Origin: Teichococcus aerophilus
GTDB lineage: Bacteria > Pseudomonadota > Alphaproteobacteria > Acetobacterales > Acetobacteraceae
Assembly: GCF_014490485.1 (NCBI RefSeq)
Contig: NZ_JACTVA010000007.1
Span: forward strand, 86,780-150,779
Length of the DNA: 64,000 nucleotides
Reading direction: 5' to 3'
The notes under the pieces were generated by a model, which was given only the letters and a program-made list of their open reading frames with translations, did not search any database and was not told the DNA's origin. The position numbers were made by a program, and so were the translations under genes. Of the stretch, positions 44,495 to 53,177 are shown piece by piece (positions within the stretch are counted from its first letter, which is position 1; each line of letters begins with the position of its first letter).

Positions 44495-45880
44495 TCACGC
44501 CGCCCGCCGGCCCCAGCGGGCGGTCGTCGCCGTGATGATGGCGCCATAGACGATCAGGCCGAGCGCCAGGGCCGCGTACAACCAGGTCTCGGAGCCGGTG
44601 AGGCCCAGCATCAGCCAGCCACCCGCCGCCGCGATGACCAGCCGCAACAGCCCCGCCAGCAGCGGCCACAGCAGCCGCCCGGCACCCTGGCAGGCGAAGT
44701 ACAGCGCGAAGCCCAGCCCATAGAAGCCGTAGAACGGCCCCACGATGCGCAGATAGGCGCTGCCGGCGGCCAGCATGGCCGGGTCGCTGCCGAACAGCCC
44801 CAGCCAGGCCTCGGGCCAGATTGCCGCCGCCACGCCGATGGCTTCCGTGATGGCGAAGGCGGCGATGCCGCCGGTGAAGGCGATGCGCAGCGCCCGGCGT
44901 TCCTGCCCCGCGCCGATATTCATGCCGACCATGGCCACCAGGGAGCTGCCGATACCGAAGACCAACGGCATCAGCAGGTATTCCAGCCGCGCCGCCGTGC
45001 CGAAGCCGGCGATATCCGCCGGGCCGAACCAACGCCCCACCAGGGCCGTGGTGATGGCGATGGTCAGGTTGGTCTGCAGCGAGGTCAGCGCCGCCAGCCC
45101 GCCGACGCGCAGGATCTCCCCGAACAGCCGGCCCCGCAGCGGCACAAGGCGGAAGCGGGCCGGGTTGCGGCCGCTGAGGATGTACCAGGCGAAGAACACC
45201 GTGGCGCCGAGATAGTAGAGCAGCAGCGCCACCCCGCCGCCGGCGACGCCGAGGCGGGGGAAAGGACCGATGCCGAAGATCAGCAACGGCGAGAGCGGCA
45301 CCAGCACCAGCACGCCGCCGCAGATCGCCAGGGCAGGGACTAGCATGTTGCCGGTGCCGCGGATGATGCTGGCCAGCCCGTTCATGACCCAGAGCAGCAC
45401 GATGCCGGCGAAGACGACGTTGGAATAGGCCAATGCCACGTCCAGCACCGCGCCATCCCCGCCCAGCGCCCGGTACAGCGACGGGCCGAAGCCGAGCACC
45501 AGCACCGAGAAGACGGCGCCCAGCGCCAGGTTGATGACCAGCGCGTGCAGCACCAGCGCATCGGCTTCCGCCTGCCGGCCACCGCCGATGGCGCGCGCGA
45601 TGGCGGAGGCGATGCCGCCACCGATGGCACCGCCCGACATCATCTGCATCAGCATGACCACCGGGAACACGATGGCCATGCCGGCCAGGGCATCGGTGCC
45701 GAGATAGGAGAGCCACCAGGTCTCCACCAGCCCGGTGCTGGCCTGCGCCAGGTTGACCAGCACGTTGGGCCAGGAGAGCAGGAACAAGGTGGCGCCGATG
45801 GGGCCACCAAGGAACAGGTCCCGCCGCGAGGGCCGCGCCGGCGCCACCACCGGCGGCGGCACCAAGGCGGCGTCGTTCAT
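44495..45880 (-). CDS. MATE family multidrug efflux transporter
   Basis: A 461-residue inner-membrane protein with about 12 helices, of normal MATE length. Two MatE halves are visible; marks include SWPNVLVNLAQASTGLVETWW in the first helix, GGGIASAIARAIGGG, and VGMNIGAGQERRALRIAF in the second half. It exports cationic compounds using a sodium or proton gradient. Its ATG overlaps the stop of the ketopantoate-reductase-like gene, so the two form one operon opposite an HxlR regulator, which probably controls them. Confidence 0.87.
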   Translation of the reverse strand: MNDAALVPPPVVAPARPSRRDLFLGGPIGATLFLLSWPNVLVNLAQASTGLVETWWLSYLGTDALAGMAIVFPVVMLMQMMSGGAIGGGIASAIARAIGGGRQAEADALVLHALVINLALGAVFSVLVLGFGPSLYRALGGDGAVLDVALAYSNVVFAGIVLLWVMNGLASIIRGTGNMLVPALAICGGVLVLVPLSPLLIFGIGPFPRLGVAGGGVALLLYYLGATVFFAWYILSGRNPARFRLVPLRGRLFGEILRVGGLAALTSLQTNLTIAITTALVGRWFGPADIAGFGTAARLEYLLMPLVFGIGSSLVAMVGMNIGAGQERRALRIAFTGGIAAFAITEAIGVAAAIWPEAWLGLFGSDPAMLAAGSAYLRIVGPFYGFYGLGFALYFACQGAGRLLWPLLAGLLRLVIAAAGGWLMLGLTGSETWLYAALALGLIVYGAIITATTARWGRRAA

Positions 45881-46800
45881 GGCTGGGCGAGCCTGTTCTG
45901 GTAGACGGAGAGATGCGTGAAGGCGGCACTGAGCAACGGCGCCGCCACCCCCGCCTGCCGCCCGCGCGCCAGCAGGTCGCCGACAATCTGCTCGGCCTCG
46001 ATCGGCGCGCCCTTCAGCAGGTCCCGGTACATCGAGGAGGTCTGCTTCGAATCCTTCGCCGTCAGCTGCGCCCGCGCGGTAGCCAGGAAGGATTCGGACG
46101 GCGCGGTGCCGACAGCCTGGACGAGGCCCACCACCTCATCCAGCAGGGCGTTGGCGAAGGCTTCGCCGCCCGGCGCCGCCTGCACCTCGCCGATATTGCC
46201 GCGCATCAGGCTGGTGATGGCGCCGAGGGAGGCGAGCAGGACCCATTTCTCCCACATCTCCCGCTGAATGACGGGGGAGAGGCGGGCGGTGAAGCCGGCG
46301 TCCTGCATGAAGGTATCCAGCGCCCGCATGCGGGCGGATTCCTCGCCCGACATCTCGCCATAGGCGAGGTCGTGGAACGGCGCGAGGTGGATGATGCGGC
46401 CCTGCGGGTCCAACTCGGCCGCGACCTTGCAGACGCAGCCTGCCAGGGCCTGAGCGCCGAAGTGCTGGGTGATGGCCTCCACTTGCCGCATGCCGTTCAG
46501 CACGGGCAGGACCATGGTCTGGGGGCCGACGGCCGGCGCCACGTCGCGCAGCGCCGCATCCAGTGCGTAGGCCTTCACCGTCAGCAGCACCGCGTCGTAG
46601 GGGCCATCGATGCGATCCGCGGTGACCAGCCGGGTTTGCAGCGCCAAATCCCCCGCCGGGCTGCGCACCTGCAGGCCGTCCTGTGCCAGCTGCGCGGCGC
46701 GCGCCGGGCGCACCAGGAAGGTGACGTCGCGCCCGGCGGCGGCCAGGCGCGCCCCGAAATAGCCGCCGGTCGAGCCGGCCCCCACCACAAGCATGCGCAT
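45877..46800 (-). CDS. Ketopantoate reductase family oxidoreductase (PanE/ApbA)
   Basis: A 307-residue ApbA/PanE-fold enzyme: N-terminal Rossmann motif VVGAGSTGGYFGARL, VKAYALDAAL with the catalytic Lys region, NGMRQVE, and the C-terminal helical domain with KDSKQTSSMYRDLLKG. PanE reduces 2-dehydropantoate to pantoate for CoA synthesis, but many paralogues act on other 2-keto acids. Coupling to a MATE exporter and control by an HxlR-type regulator argue for a specialised, inducible role rather than housekeeping. Confidence 0.82.
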   Translation of the reverse strand: MRMLVVGAGSTGGYFGARLAAAGRDVTFLVRPARAAQLAQDGLQVRSPAGDLALQTRLVTADRIDGPYDAVLLTVKAYALDAALRDVAPAVGPQTMVLPVLNGMRQVEAITQHFGAQALAGCVCKVAAELDPQGRIIHLAPFHDLAYGEMSGEESARMRALDTFMQDAGFTARLSPVIQREMWEKWVLLASLGAITSLMRGNIGEVQAAPGGEAFANALLDEVVGLVQAVGTAPSESFLATARAQLTAKDSKQTSSMYRDLLKGAPIEAEQIVGDLLARGRQAGVAAPLLSAAFTHLSVYQNRLAQP

Positions 46801-46886
46801 CGGGCTGTTTCCCCCATCGACGGCGATCTGCGTTTCGGAAGCCAGGTGCCTGGGGTCGTGCCGCCCGCCGCCAAGCTATAAAAACG

Positions 46887-46918
46887 ATAGTCTGTTCATC
46901 GGCGGCGCGCCAGACTAT
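46887..46918. promoter_or_regulatory. Operator-like inverted repeat for HxlR regulator
   Basis: ATAGTCTG (46887-46894) and CAGACTAT (46911-46918) are exact reverse complements 16 nt apart. The right arm overlaps a consensus -10 box TATAAT at 46916-46921, 38 nt before the hxlR-type ATG. It fits an autoregulatory site that also covers the divergent panE-like promoter. Confidence 0.7.
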
Positions 46919-46959
46919 AATCCTGCTAGCGATATCGCCCACCCAGCAGGAGGCCGCCC

Positions 46960-47424
46960 ATGCGTCGAAAGAGCTTCGGCAACGCCCGCTGCCCCGTGGC
47001 CCGGTCCCTGGACATGATCGGCGACTGGTGGACGCTGTTATTGGTGCGGGACGCCCTGCGCGGTACCCGCCGCTTCAGCGAGTTCCAGGAAAGCCTGGGC
47101 CTGGCACCCAACATCCTGACCGCGCGGCTGCGCAAGATGGTGGAGGACGGCATCCTGGAAACCCGCCCTTCGCCCGAACGCAGCGACCGGTGCGAGTACC
47201 ACCTGACAGCGAAGGGCCAGCAATTGCAGGTGGTGCTGGTGGCGCTGCGCCAGTGGGGGGAGGACCATCTCTACCAGCCGGGCGAGGCGATGACCGCGAT
47301 GGTCGACACGACGCATGGCGAGCCGGTGCGGCGCCTGGGCGTCGTCTCCGCCAGCGGCCAGGCGCTGCGGCCGGACGAGGTGGATATCCGCGTCGGCAGC
47401 AAGGCGGCCGCCGGGCCGGGCTGA
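46960..47424 (+). CDS. HxlR family transcriptional regulator
   Basis: A 154-residue winged-helix protein of the HxlR/MarR-like group: CPVARSLDMIGDWWTLLLVRDALRGTRRFSEFQESLGLAPNILTARLRKM is the DNA-binding domain, with the conserved Cys11 that is redox- or electrophile-sensitive in relatives such as YodB and HypR. The 40-residue tail is longer than usual. It is divergent from the reductase/MATE operon with an inverted repeat between them, so it probably represses both and releases on a toxic or oxidised compound. Confidence 0.88.
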   Translation: MRRKSFGNARCPVARSLDMIGDWWTLLLVRDALRGTRRFSEFQESLGLAPNILTARLRKMVEDGILETRPSPERSDRCEYHLTAKGQQLQVVLVALRQWGEDHLYQPGEAMTAMVDTTHGEPVRRLGVVSASGQALRPDEVDIRVGSKAAAGPG

Positions 47425-47531
47425 ACGGGCGGGCGGCGTCGGCAACCGCTGGAGAAGGCCATCATCAGCTGCCGGCAACCTGCGGCACCTCCAGTGCTTT
47501 CCTAGCGAGACCGGCGGTCTTCAGGCCGGCC

Positions 47532-48515
47532 ATGCCAGCCGTGGAGAGTACCGAACTGCCGATGATGCACCTGGACGACGCCACCATCGAAGAAGCCCGG
47601 CGGCTGAACCGCAAGCTCTACTGGGCGCCGCGCTTCCGCGTCCGCAGCCGTGTCGGCCCCATGGTCATGCAATCCCTGTTGCGCGCTTCCCAGATCGGGG
47701 CCGACCGCAGGCTGCGCCGTGCCGGCCTGTCGGTGGAGGCACGGCAGGTGGAGTTGGAAGGGCTGCGCGTCCCTGTCCGCATCCTGCGCCCGGCGGGCCC
47801 TGTGCGCGGCGTGGTGCTGGACTTCCATGGCGGTGGCTGGGCGATGGGCAATGCCCGCATGGACGACAACCTGAACGCCGCGATGATCCAGGCCTGCGAC
47901 GTCGCGGTCGTCTCCGTCGATTACCGGCTCCTGCTCAGCGCACCGCTGGAGGCGCTGATGCAAGACTGCCTGGTAGCCGCGCGCTGGCTGCTGCAAGGCG
48001 GGCTGCCAGACTATGCTGATCTGCCTGTCATCCTGACCGGTGAGTCGGCCGGCGGGCATCTGGCGGCGGCGACGCTGCTGCAATTGAAAGCATGGCCGGA
48101 CCTGTTGCGCCGCGTGGCCGGCGCCGTGCTGTATTACGGCGTCTACGACCTCGCCGGCACGGAGAGCGTGCGGCAGGCGGGGCCGGAGACGCTGGTGCTG
48201 CACGGCCCCAGCCTGCACGCCGCGATGGGCCTGCTGACGCCCGGGCTGGACGAGGCCGCCCGCCGTGAGCCGCGGCTCTCCCCCCTCTATGGCGACCTCG
48301 CCGGCATGCCGCCGGCCCTGATGTTCACCGGGACGCTGGACCCCCTGCGCGACGACACGCTGGAACTGGCCAGACGCTGGCGCGAAGCAGCCGAAGTGGA
48401 GCTGCAACTGGTGCCCGAGGCACCGCATGGCTACATCCATTTTCGCACCCGCATGGCCGACGCGACGCTGGCCCACACGCATGAATGGGTGAGGGCGCGG
48501 CTGCAACGCCGCTAA
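47532..48515 (+). CDS. Alpha/beta hydrolase-3 family esterase (hormone-sensitive lipase type)
   Basis: A 327-residue HSL-type esterase: oxyanion motif HGGGW at 99-103, nucleophile elbow GESAGG with Ser172, Asp in GTLDPLRDD near 272 and His in APHGYIHF near 302. No signal peptide. It hydrolyses short-chain esters in the cytoplasm. It follows the HxlR gene by 107 nt on the same strand, so it may be in the same regulon. ATG at 47532 was chosen; a second ATG at 47562 is possible. The frame stays open far upstream but that part is antisense shadow. Confidence 0.83.
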   Translation: MPAVESTELPMMHLDDATIEEARRLNRKLYWAPRFRVRSRVGPMVMQSLLRASQIGADRRLRRAGLSVEARQVELEGLRVPVRILRPAGPVRGVVLDFHGGGWAMGNARMDDNLNAAMIQACDVAVVSVDYRLLLSAPLEALMQDCLVAARWLLQGGLPDYADLPVILTGESAGGHLAAATLLQLKAWPDLLRRVAGAVLYYGVYDLAGTESVRQAGPETLVLHGPSLHAAMGLLTPGLDEAARREPRLSPLYGDLAGMPPALMFTGTLDPLRDDTLELARRWREAAEVELQLVPEAPHGYIHFRTRMADATLAHTHEWVRARLQRR

Positions 48516-48530
48516 GCGAGGCCCGCGTGA

Positions 48531-48947
48531 TCAGGCCGGCACCAGCCCGTACCGCAGCATGATCTCCCGCGCCTTCGCCGGGTCCGGCTGGCCGGCGGCG
48601 AGCAGGGCCGCCAGTTCGCGGAAATATTCGGGCCCGAGCACGCCGGGCGTCAGGATGCACAGGCACCGCACGACGGCGCCGCTGCGGTTGGTGAAGCCGT
48701 GCACCTGGCCGCGCGGAATGAACAGGCTGTCGCCAGGACCGACATCATGGTCTTGGCCCTCGACCGTGTAGGTCACGGTGCCGTCGATGCCGTAGACCGT
48801 TTCCTCCCAACTCTCGTGGTAGTGCGGCACTGGCATGCGGCCCTCCGGCTGCAGCACCAGCTCGAACATATCGAGGCTTCCGGCGGTGTCATGCTTGTCG
48901 CGCAGGAAGCGGAGCTGCAGGGAACCAAACTCGATGATCTCGGGCAC
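48531..48947 (-). CDS. Cupin domain protein
   Basis: A 138-residue single-domain cupin with metal-ligand motif PHYHESWEETVYGIDG (His, His, Glu) and a later His in RGQVHGF. Start is GTG with GGAGAAG upstream. Small cupins of this kind act as dioxygenases, isomerases or sugar binders; nothing here narrows the choice. The C-terminal helical tail (about 105-138) is typical of quercetinase-like or uncharacterised cupins. It is convergent with the esterase gene. Confidence 0.82.
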   Translation of the reverse strand: MPEIIEFGSLQLRFLRDKHDTAGSLDMFELVLQPEGRMPVPHYHESWEETVYGIDGTVTYTVEGQDHDVGPGDSLFIPRGQVHGFTNRSGAVVRCLCILTPGVLGPEYFRELAALLAAGQPDPAKAREIMLRYGLVPA

Positions 48948-49264
48948 AGGGCTTCTCCATGACGATGCTTGGTCGCAACGTTAAAGCACGGAGCCCGATA
49001 CGGGAACGATGCGGAGCGGTCTGCACGGGTAAGGGAGAAGGCTTTATGACTGCTGGCACTGTTCTCGACTGGACAGCCCACTATCCGCCCGGGCAACGCC
49101 CCTTGGTGCAGCAGCGCCGGGGACGGTGGCCGGTGGCTTAGGGCGTGCCGATGGAAAGCAAGACGGCGCAACAGGGACCACAAGAACCGCATAATTTAGA
49201 TTATGTAAACTTCAACCTCCAAGCGGACCACGGCCCGCACAGGTCGAAGCCCGGCCGAAGCCCA
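48948..49264. other. 317-nt region with AT-rich hairpin and a possible micro-ORF
   Basis: Between the cupin start and the poxB stop there is no standard gene. A 6-bp AT hairpin, CATAAT-TTAG-ATTATG, lies at 49190-49205 within an AT-rich patch downstream of poxB. A 31-codon frame is listed separately. Confidence 0.4.
49046..49141 (+). CDS. Possible 31-residue micro-ORF
   Basis: An ATG with a good ribosome site (GGGAGAAGG, about 8 nt upstream) opens 31 codons ending VQQRRGRWPVA and TAG. It is divergent from the cupin gene. The product has no recognisable motif and no membrane segment; it could be a leader peptide or chance. Not supported by anything but the ribosome site. Confidence 0.25.
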   Translation: MTAGTVLDWTAHYPPGQRPLVQQRRGRWPVA

Positions 49265-50989
49265 TCAACGGAACAGATTGGCCTTGGCCAGCTGTATCAC
49301 CTCGTCCCCGCGCCCGCTCATCACCGCACGGGCGGCGTAGAGGCTGAAGCCTTTCACCTGTTCCAATTTCAGCTTCGGCGGCATCGCCAGCTCCATCGTC
49401 TCCGTCACCACATCGATCAGCGCCGGGCCGTCATGGGCGAAAGCCTGCGCCACCGCGTCCGGCAAGGCGTCCGACCGGGTGACGCGCACACCGAAATACC
49501 CCATCTCCCGCGCGATGGCGGCGAAATCCGGGTTCTGCAGCGACACGTTGGTGTCGAGGTACCCTGCCGCCTTCTGTTCCAGCGCCACGAAGCCCAGCGT
49601 GCCATTGTTGAAGACAATCACCTTCACCGGCAGCTTCATCTGCGTCGCGGTCAGCAGGTCACCCATCAGCATGGTCAGCCCGCCATCGCCGGAGAGCGAT
49701 ACCACCTGCCGCCCGGGAAACGCTGACTGGGCGCCCAGCGCCTGCGGCAGCGCATTCGCCATCGACCCATGGTTGAAGGAGCCGATCAGCCGCCGCTTGC
49801 CGTTCATCGCCAGGTACCGCGCGGCCCAGACGGAAGGTGTGCCGACATCGGCGGTGAAGATCGTATCCTCCGCCGCCAGTTCGTTCACGATGCGCGCGAC
49901 GTATTGCGGGTGCAGCGGCTGTTCGCCCTTTCGCGGCGTCGCCAGTTCGTCCAGCCCCTCCCGCGCGCTGGCGTAGTGCTTGCGGGCCTTGGCCAGGAAG
50001 TCCCGGCCACGCCCTTCCTGGATCAGCGGCCGCAGCATCGTCGCGGCTTCCTTCACATCGGCCAGGATGCCCAGCTGGATCTTCGCGCGCCGGCCAAGGG
50101 CCCCCGGGTCCCGGTCCACCTGCACGATGGTCGCCTTGTCGGGGTAGAAGTTGCGGTACGGGAAATCGGTGCCCAGCATCAGCAGCGTGTCGCAGTCCAT
50201 CATGGCGTGATAGCCAGAGGAAAAGCCGATCAGCCCGGTCATGCCGACATCGAACGGGTTGTCCCACTCGATCCATTCCTTGCCGCGATAAGCATGGACG
50301 ATCGGCGCGCCCAACGCATCCGCCAGCGCCACCACCTCGTCATGCGCACCGGCGACGCCGGAGCCGCACAACAGCGTCACGGCGCTGGAGGCGTTGAGGA
50401 TCTGCCCCAGTTGCGCAATCTCCGCCATCTGCGGCACCAAGCGTGGGCGGGCCAGCGGCGGGAAGGCGGCGGTCGCACCTTCCGGCGCATCCTGCAAGGC
50501 CACGTCGCCGGGGATGACGATCACGGCCACGCCTTGCCGGCCGATGGCGGTGCGCATCGCCCGGTGCAGCAATTCCGGCATCTGCCGTGCATCCTGCAGC
50601 ATCTCGCAGAAATGGCTGCATTCGCGGAACAGCTCGGTCGGGTGGGTTTCCTGGAAGTAGTTGAGGCCGATCTCGCTGGACGGGATATGTGCCGCGATGG
50701 CCAACACCGGCACGTGGTTGCGTTGGCAATCGAACAGGCCATTGATCAGATGCAGGTTGCCCGGCCCGCAACTGCCGGCACAGACGGCAAGCTGCCCCGT
50801 CGCCGTCGCCTCCGCCCCCGCGGCGAAGGCGGCGACTTCCTCGTGCCGCACATGCATCCATTGAATATTGCCGAACCGGCGCAGACTGTCATTCATCGCA
50901 TTCAGGCTGTCGCCGGTGACACCCCAGATGCGGCGGATGCCGGCGCTGGAGAGAGTCTCGGTGATCAGGTCAGCGATGGATTGCGCCAT
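49265..50989 (-). CDS. poxB: Pyruvate:quinone oxidoreductase PoxB
   Basis: A 574-residue ThDP- and FAD-dependent enzyme, almost the length of E. coli PoxB (572). Marks: catalytic Glu50 in [13 protein letters not shown], the ThDP motif from GDGGLTML to FNN, and a C-terminus [17 protein letters not shown] that matches the amphipathic membrane-binding tail of PoxB. It oxidises pyruvate to acetate and CO2 and passes electrons to ubiquinone at the membrane, typical of stationary phase. The in-frame extension to 51367 is the out-of-frame end of the broken sigma gene, not part of PoxB. Confidence 0.93.
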   Translation of the reverse strand: MAQSIADLITETLSSAGIRRIWGVTGDSLNAMNDSLRRFGNIQWMHVRHEEVAAFAAGAEATATGQLAVCAGSCGPGNLHLINGLFDCQRNHVPVLAIAAHIPSSEIGLNYFQETHPTELFRECSHFCEMLQDARQMPELLHRAMRTAIGRQGVAVIVIPGDVALQDAPEGATAAFPPLARPRLVPQMAEIAQLGQILNASSAVTLLCGSGVAGAHDEVVALADALGAPIVHAYRGKEWIEWDNPFDVGMTGLIGFSSGYHAMMDCDTLLMLGTDFPYRNFYPDKATIVQVDRDPGALGRRAKIQLGILADVKEAATMLRPLIQEGRGRDFLAKARKHYASAREGLDELATPRKGEQPLHPQYVARIVNELAAEDTIFTADVGTPSVWAARYLAMNGKRRLIGSFNHGSMANALPQALGAQSAFPGRQVVSLSGDGGLTMLMGDLLTATQMKLPVKVIVFNNGTLGFVALEQKAAGYLDTNVSLQNPDFAAIAREMGYFGVRVTRSDALPDAVAQAFAHDGPALIDVVTETMELAMPPKLKLEQVKGFSLYAARAVMSGRGDEVIQLAKANLFR

Positions 50990-51176
50990 GGGCAAGGTCC
51001 TTTCAGGCCGGAGCAGCGCCACGGCGCCGCCGAAGCGTGGTAGGGAACGGCAGCCCGGACAGCGGCCAGGCCACGCGACAGGCAGGCCTGAGTGTGGCCC
51101 CGCCCTGGCCGCACCGCCACTGACAATAGCGCGCGTGGCACGCCGAAGCCTCGCTTGCCGCCCGCGTTGCCAGAAG

Positions 51177-51716
51177 TTAATGCGGTGCCTGGTGGCCGGA
51201 GCTGCGCGCCGAGGCGCTAGGCACGACCCCCGTCGCAGCGCCGCCGCGACATATTGCTTCACCATGCTGGCCGATACCCCCGATCTCCACATGCCCCAGC
51301 CCGTCCAGCCGGCTGAGCAGGAAGGCGCGCCGGGGCCGTTCCGCCAGGCCGTCCAGCATGGCAGCAATGGCGGTCAGGGTCTCCACGGCCTCGAAGACCT
51401 GGTGCGGCGTCGCCGCCGCATCCTCCGCATGGATGACGGCCAGGGCGGAGAGATAGGCCTGCTCCACTGCCAGCCGGCGCCGCTGATCGATCAGCAGCCG
51501 GATGGCGCTGGTGGCCAGGTAGGCGCTCGGCCGCTCGATCTCCACGGCCGGCGGCCGTTCCAGCAGCTTGCAGAACAGGTCCTGCGCCAGGTCGCTGGCC
51601 CGGTCCTGGCACCGCACCCGGCCCCGCAGCCAGGAGACGAGCCAGCCATGGTGGTCGGAATACAGCGCCCTGGCGCGAGCATGCGGCATGGGATGAACGG
51701 AAAGCCTCTGAGACAT
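51177..51716 (-). pseudogene. FecI-like ECF sigma factor broken by frameshift
   Basis: The first 140 residues are a normal FecI-type sigma factor: region 2 with HHGWLVSWLRGR and DRASDLAQDLFCKLL, and region 4 beginning [22 protein letters not shown]. After that the frame gives nonsense ([14 protein letters not shown]), while the +1 frame gives [15 protein letters not shown], the expected recognition helix. Compared with the EIGRRLGVS spacing of relatives, 11 nt are missing at the C5 run 51277-51281. The shifted frame meets no stop before poxB. No FecR gene is adjacent. A sequencing error is possible but would need an 11-nt loss. Confidence 0.75.
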
Positions 51717-51737
51717 CGCAGCCAGCGTTAAAGCAAT

Positions 51738-51762
51738 TGCGAATTAATCGCAATCATTCGTC
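51738..51762. promoter_or_regulatory. Fur-like box upstream of the FecI-like gene
   Basis: TGCGAATTAATCGCA (51738-51752) is a near-perfect dyad matching the box before efeU at the outer positions; an overlapping second half-site, TCGCAATCATTCGTC (51748-51762), follows. It lies about 22 nt upstream of the sigma gene start, where iron control of a FecI-type gene is expected. Confidence 0.6.
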
Positions 51763-51882
51763 TGGCAGAATGGTGCGGCGCGTAACCCGGGTGTCTCGGG
51801 CGGCGTCACCCAGCCCCGACGCCGCCTGTGAACGGCAGCGCCGCGCCTCACCTTTCAGGGCCGCCGGGTGCCGCGCAACCCG

Positions 51883-52008
51883 TCACTCACGCGGCGGGCG
51901 GGTATTCCGCCGGCGGAACACGGCGCGGAACTCCGCGCGGTTCAGCAGCAGCACCGCCACGACCACCACGGCGATCACCACCATAGGGATGAGCATGGAA
52001 TCCATCAT
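51883..52008 (-). CDS. Small single-pass membrane protein (41 aa)
   Basis: A 41-residue protein starting MMDSMLIPMVVIAVVVVAVL with one strong transmembrane segment, then a basic tail NRAEFRAVFRRRNTRPPRE. GGAGG lies 11 nt upstream of the first ATG. The hydrophobic-then-basic pattern is typical of genuine small bacterial membrane proteins and unlike chance frames in this DNA. No family recognised. It lies between the sigma remnant and the IclR gene, all on the minus strand. Confidence 0.5.
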   Translation of the reverse strand: MMDSMLIPMVVIAVVVVAVLLLNRAEFRAVFRRRNTRPPRE

Positions 52009-52130
52009 CGATCGCGTTGCCTCCGTGCGTCTGTATCGCGGCCGGGCCGCCGCAGCCGGCATGGCCCGGTCCCCAGTGAACGCGGCGGCGGCTGGAAGGC
52101 TTCGTCGGGCCTGGCCCGGCTACCCAGCGG

Positions 52131-52928
52131 TCAGCCGCGCTTGTAGGTATGGGACAGGGCGCGCGCCGCTTCCATCACCAGCGGGCTGATGCGCTGGCGG
52201 AACCCGTCCTCCGCCCATTCGGACAGCGATCCCGCCACATGGATGGCGGCAACCGGGCGCTGGTGGATATCCAGCACGGCGGCGGCCAGCACGATCTCCC
52301 CCAGCGCCGATTCCTCTATCGCCAGCGCATAGCCACAGCGCCGTGCTTCCTCGATCTTGCCGAGGATGGCAGGAATGTCGGTGGTCGTCCGTGGCGTCAG
52401 CGGCCGGCGGTCGGAGGCTTCCAGAATACCCAGCGCCTCCGCTTCCGGCAGCGCCGCCAGCATGGCCCGGCCGCCGGTGGAGCAGAAGCTGGGGAGGCGC
52501 CGGCCCACCAGAGTGGCGGAGAATGTCTCCCGCTTGCTCTGCAGCCGCACGGCATAGACGATGTCCGTGCCGTCCAGCAGGCTGAGATCCACGCGCTCGT
52601 TCACCGATTTCCGCAATTCATGCAGCACGGGCGTGGCGCTTTCCACCAGCGCGTTCATGCGCAGGAAGTCGAAGGCCCGGTACAGCGCCTTCTTGCCCGG
52701 CACCAGCCCGACGCTGGAGCGTTCCAGATACCCCAGCGCCTGCAGCGTGTGGGCGATGCGTTGCCCCGCGCTCTTGTCCAGCCCGGCGGCGGCGGCCAGC
52801 TCGGCGATGGAAAGCGGCCTCGGCTGCCCCGCGAAGGCCTCCAGCACGCTCATGGTCCGCGCCACGGATTGCAGGAGCAGCGGATTCCCCTCCCCCGCCG
52901 CCGGCTTCCGCCCCTTGGCCGTTGACAT
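52131..52928 (-). CDS. IclR family transcriptional regulator
   Basis: A 265-residue IclR regulator: N-terminal winged helix (SVARTMSVLEAF...SIAELAAAAGLDKSAGQRIAHTLQALGYLER, about 20-80) and the C-terminal effector domain with LVGRRLPSFCSTGGRAMLAALP and YALAIEESALGE. It is divergent from an operon of deacetylase, SDR and binding-protein genes, with an 8-bp inverted repeat in the shared promoter region, so it probably regulates that operon in response to an imported organic compound. Confidence 0.9.
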   Translation of the reverse strand: MSTAKGRKPAAGEGNPLLLQSVARTMSVLEAFAGQPRPLSIAELAAAAGLDKSAGQRIAHTLQALGYLERSSVGLVPGKKALYRAFDFLRMNALVESATPVLHELRKSVNERVDLSLLDGTDIVYAVRLQSKRETFSATLVGRRLPSFCSTGGRAMLAALPEAEALGILEASDRRPLTPRTTTDIPAILGKIEEARRCGYALAIEESALGEIVLAAAVLDIHQRPVAAIHVAGSLSEWAEDGFRQRISPLVMEAARALSHTYKRG

Positions 52929-52967
52929 GGGCGCGCTCCCTTACCTAGCATCCAATTACCAATTCGA

Positions 52968-53027
52968 CCGTATCGTATGGCGATACGGCCAAGATGAACA
53001 TACGGAATCGCACCGCTATCCGTATCG
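52968..53027. promoter_or_regulatory. IclR operator-like repeats
   Basis: CCGTATCG (52968-52975) and CGATACGG (52981-52988) are exact reverse complements 5 nt apart. A third CCGTATCG occurs at 53020-53027, and ATACGGAATCG near 53000 is related. The cluster lies 40-100 nt upstream of the IclR start and 150 nt before the deacetylase gene. Confidence 0.65.
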
Positions 53028-53177
53028 CGGAATATTCCATGGAAGGGCCTCCAGCACGGATCAGCGCCGCCACGCGTGCCAGGGCCCGCCCCAGGCCGTC
53101 CTGACCGCACGCCGGAAGGCGCCCCCGTACAGCCAGCCCACGCCAAGTCTCCACCGCCCAGCACAAGGGATGCCGCC

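Noticed and set aside
49265..51367. Apparent fusion of a sigma-factor tail to PoxB
   Set aside because: The shifted sigma tail happens to stay open into poxB. PoxB has its own ATG, matches E. coli length and needs no N-terminal extension.
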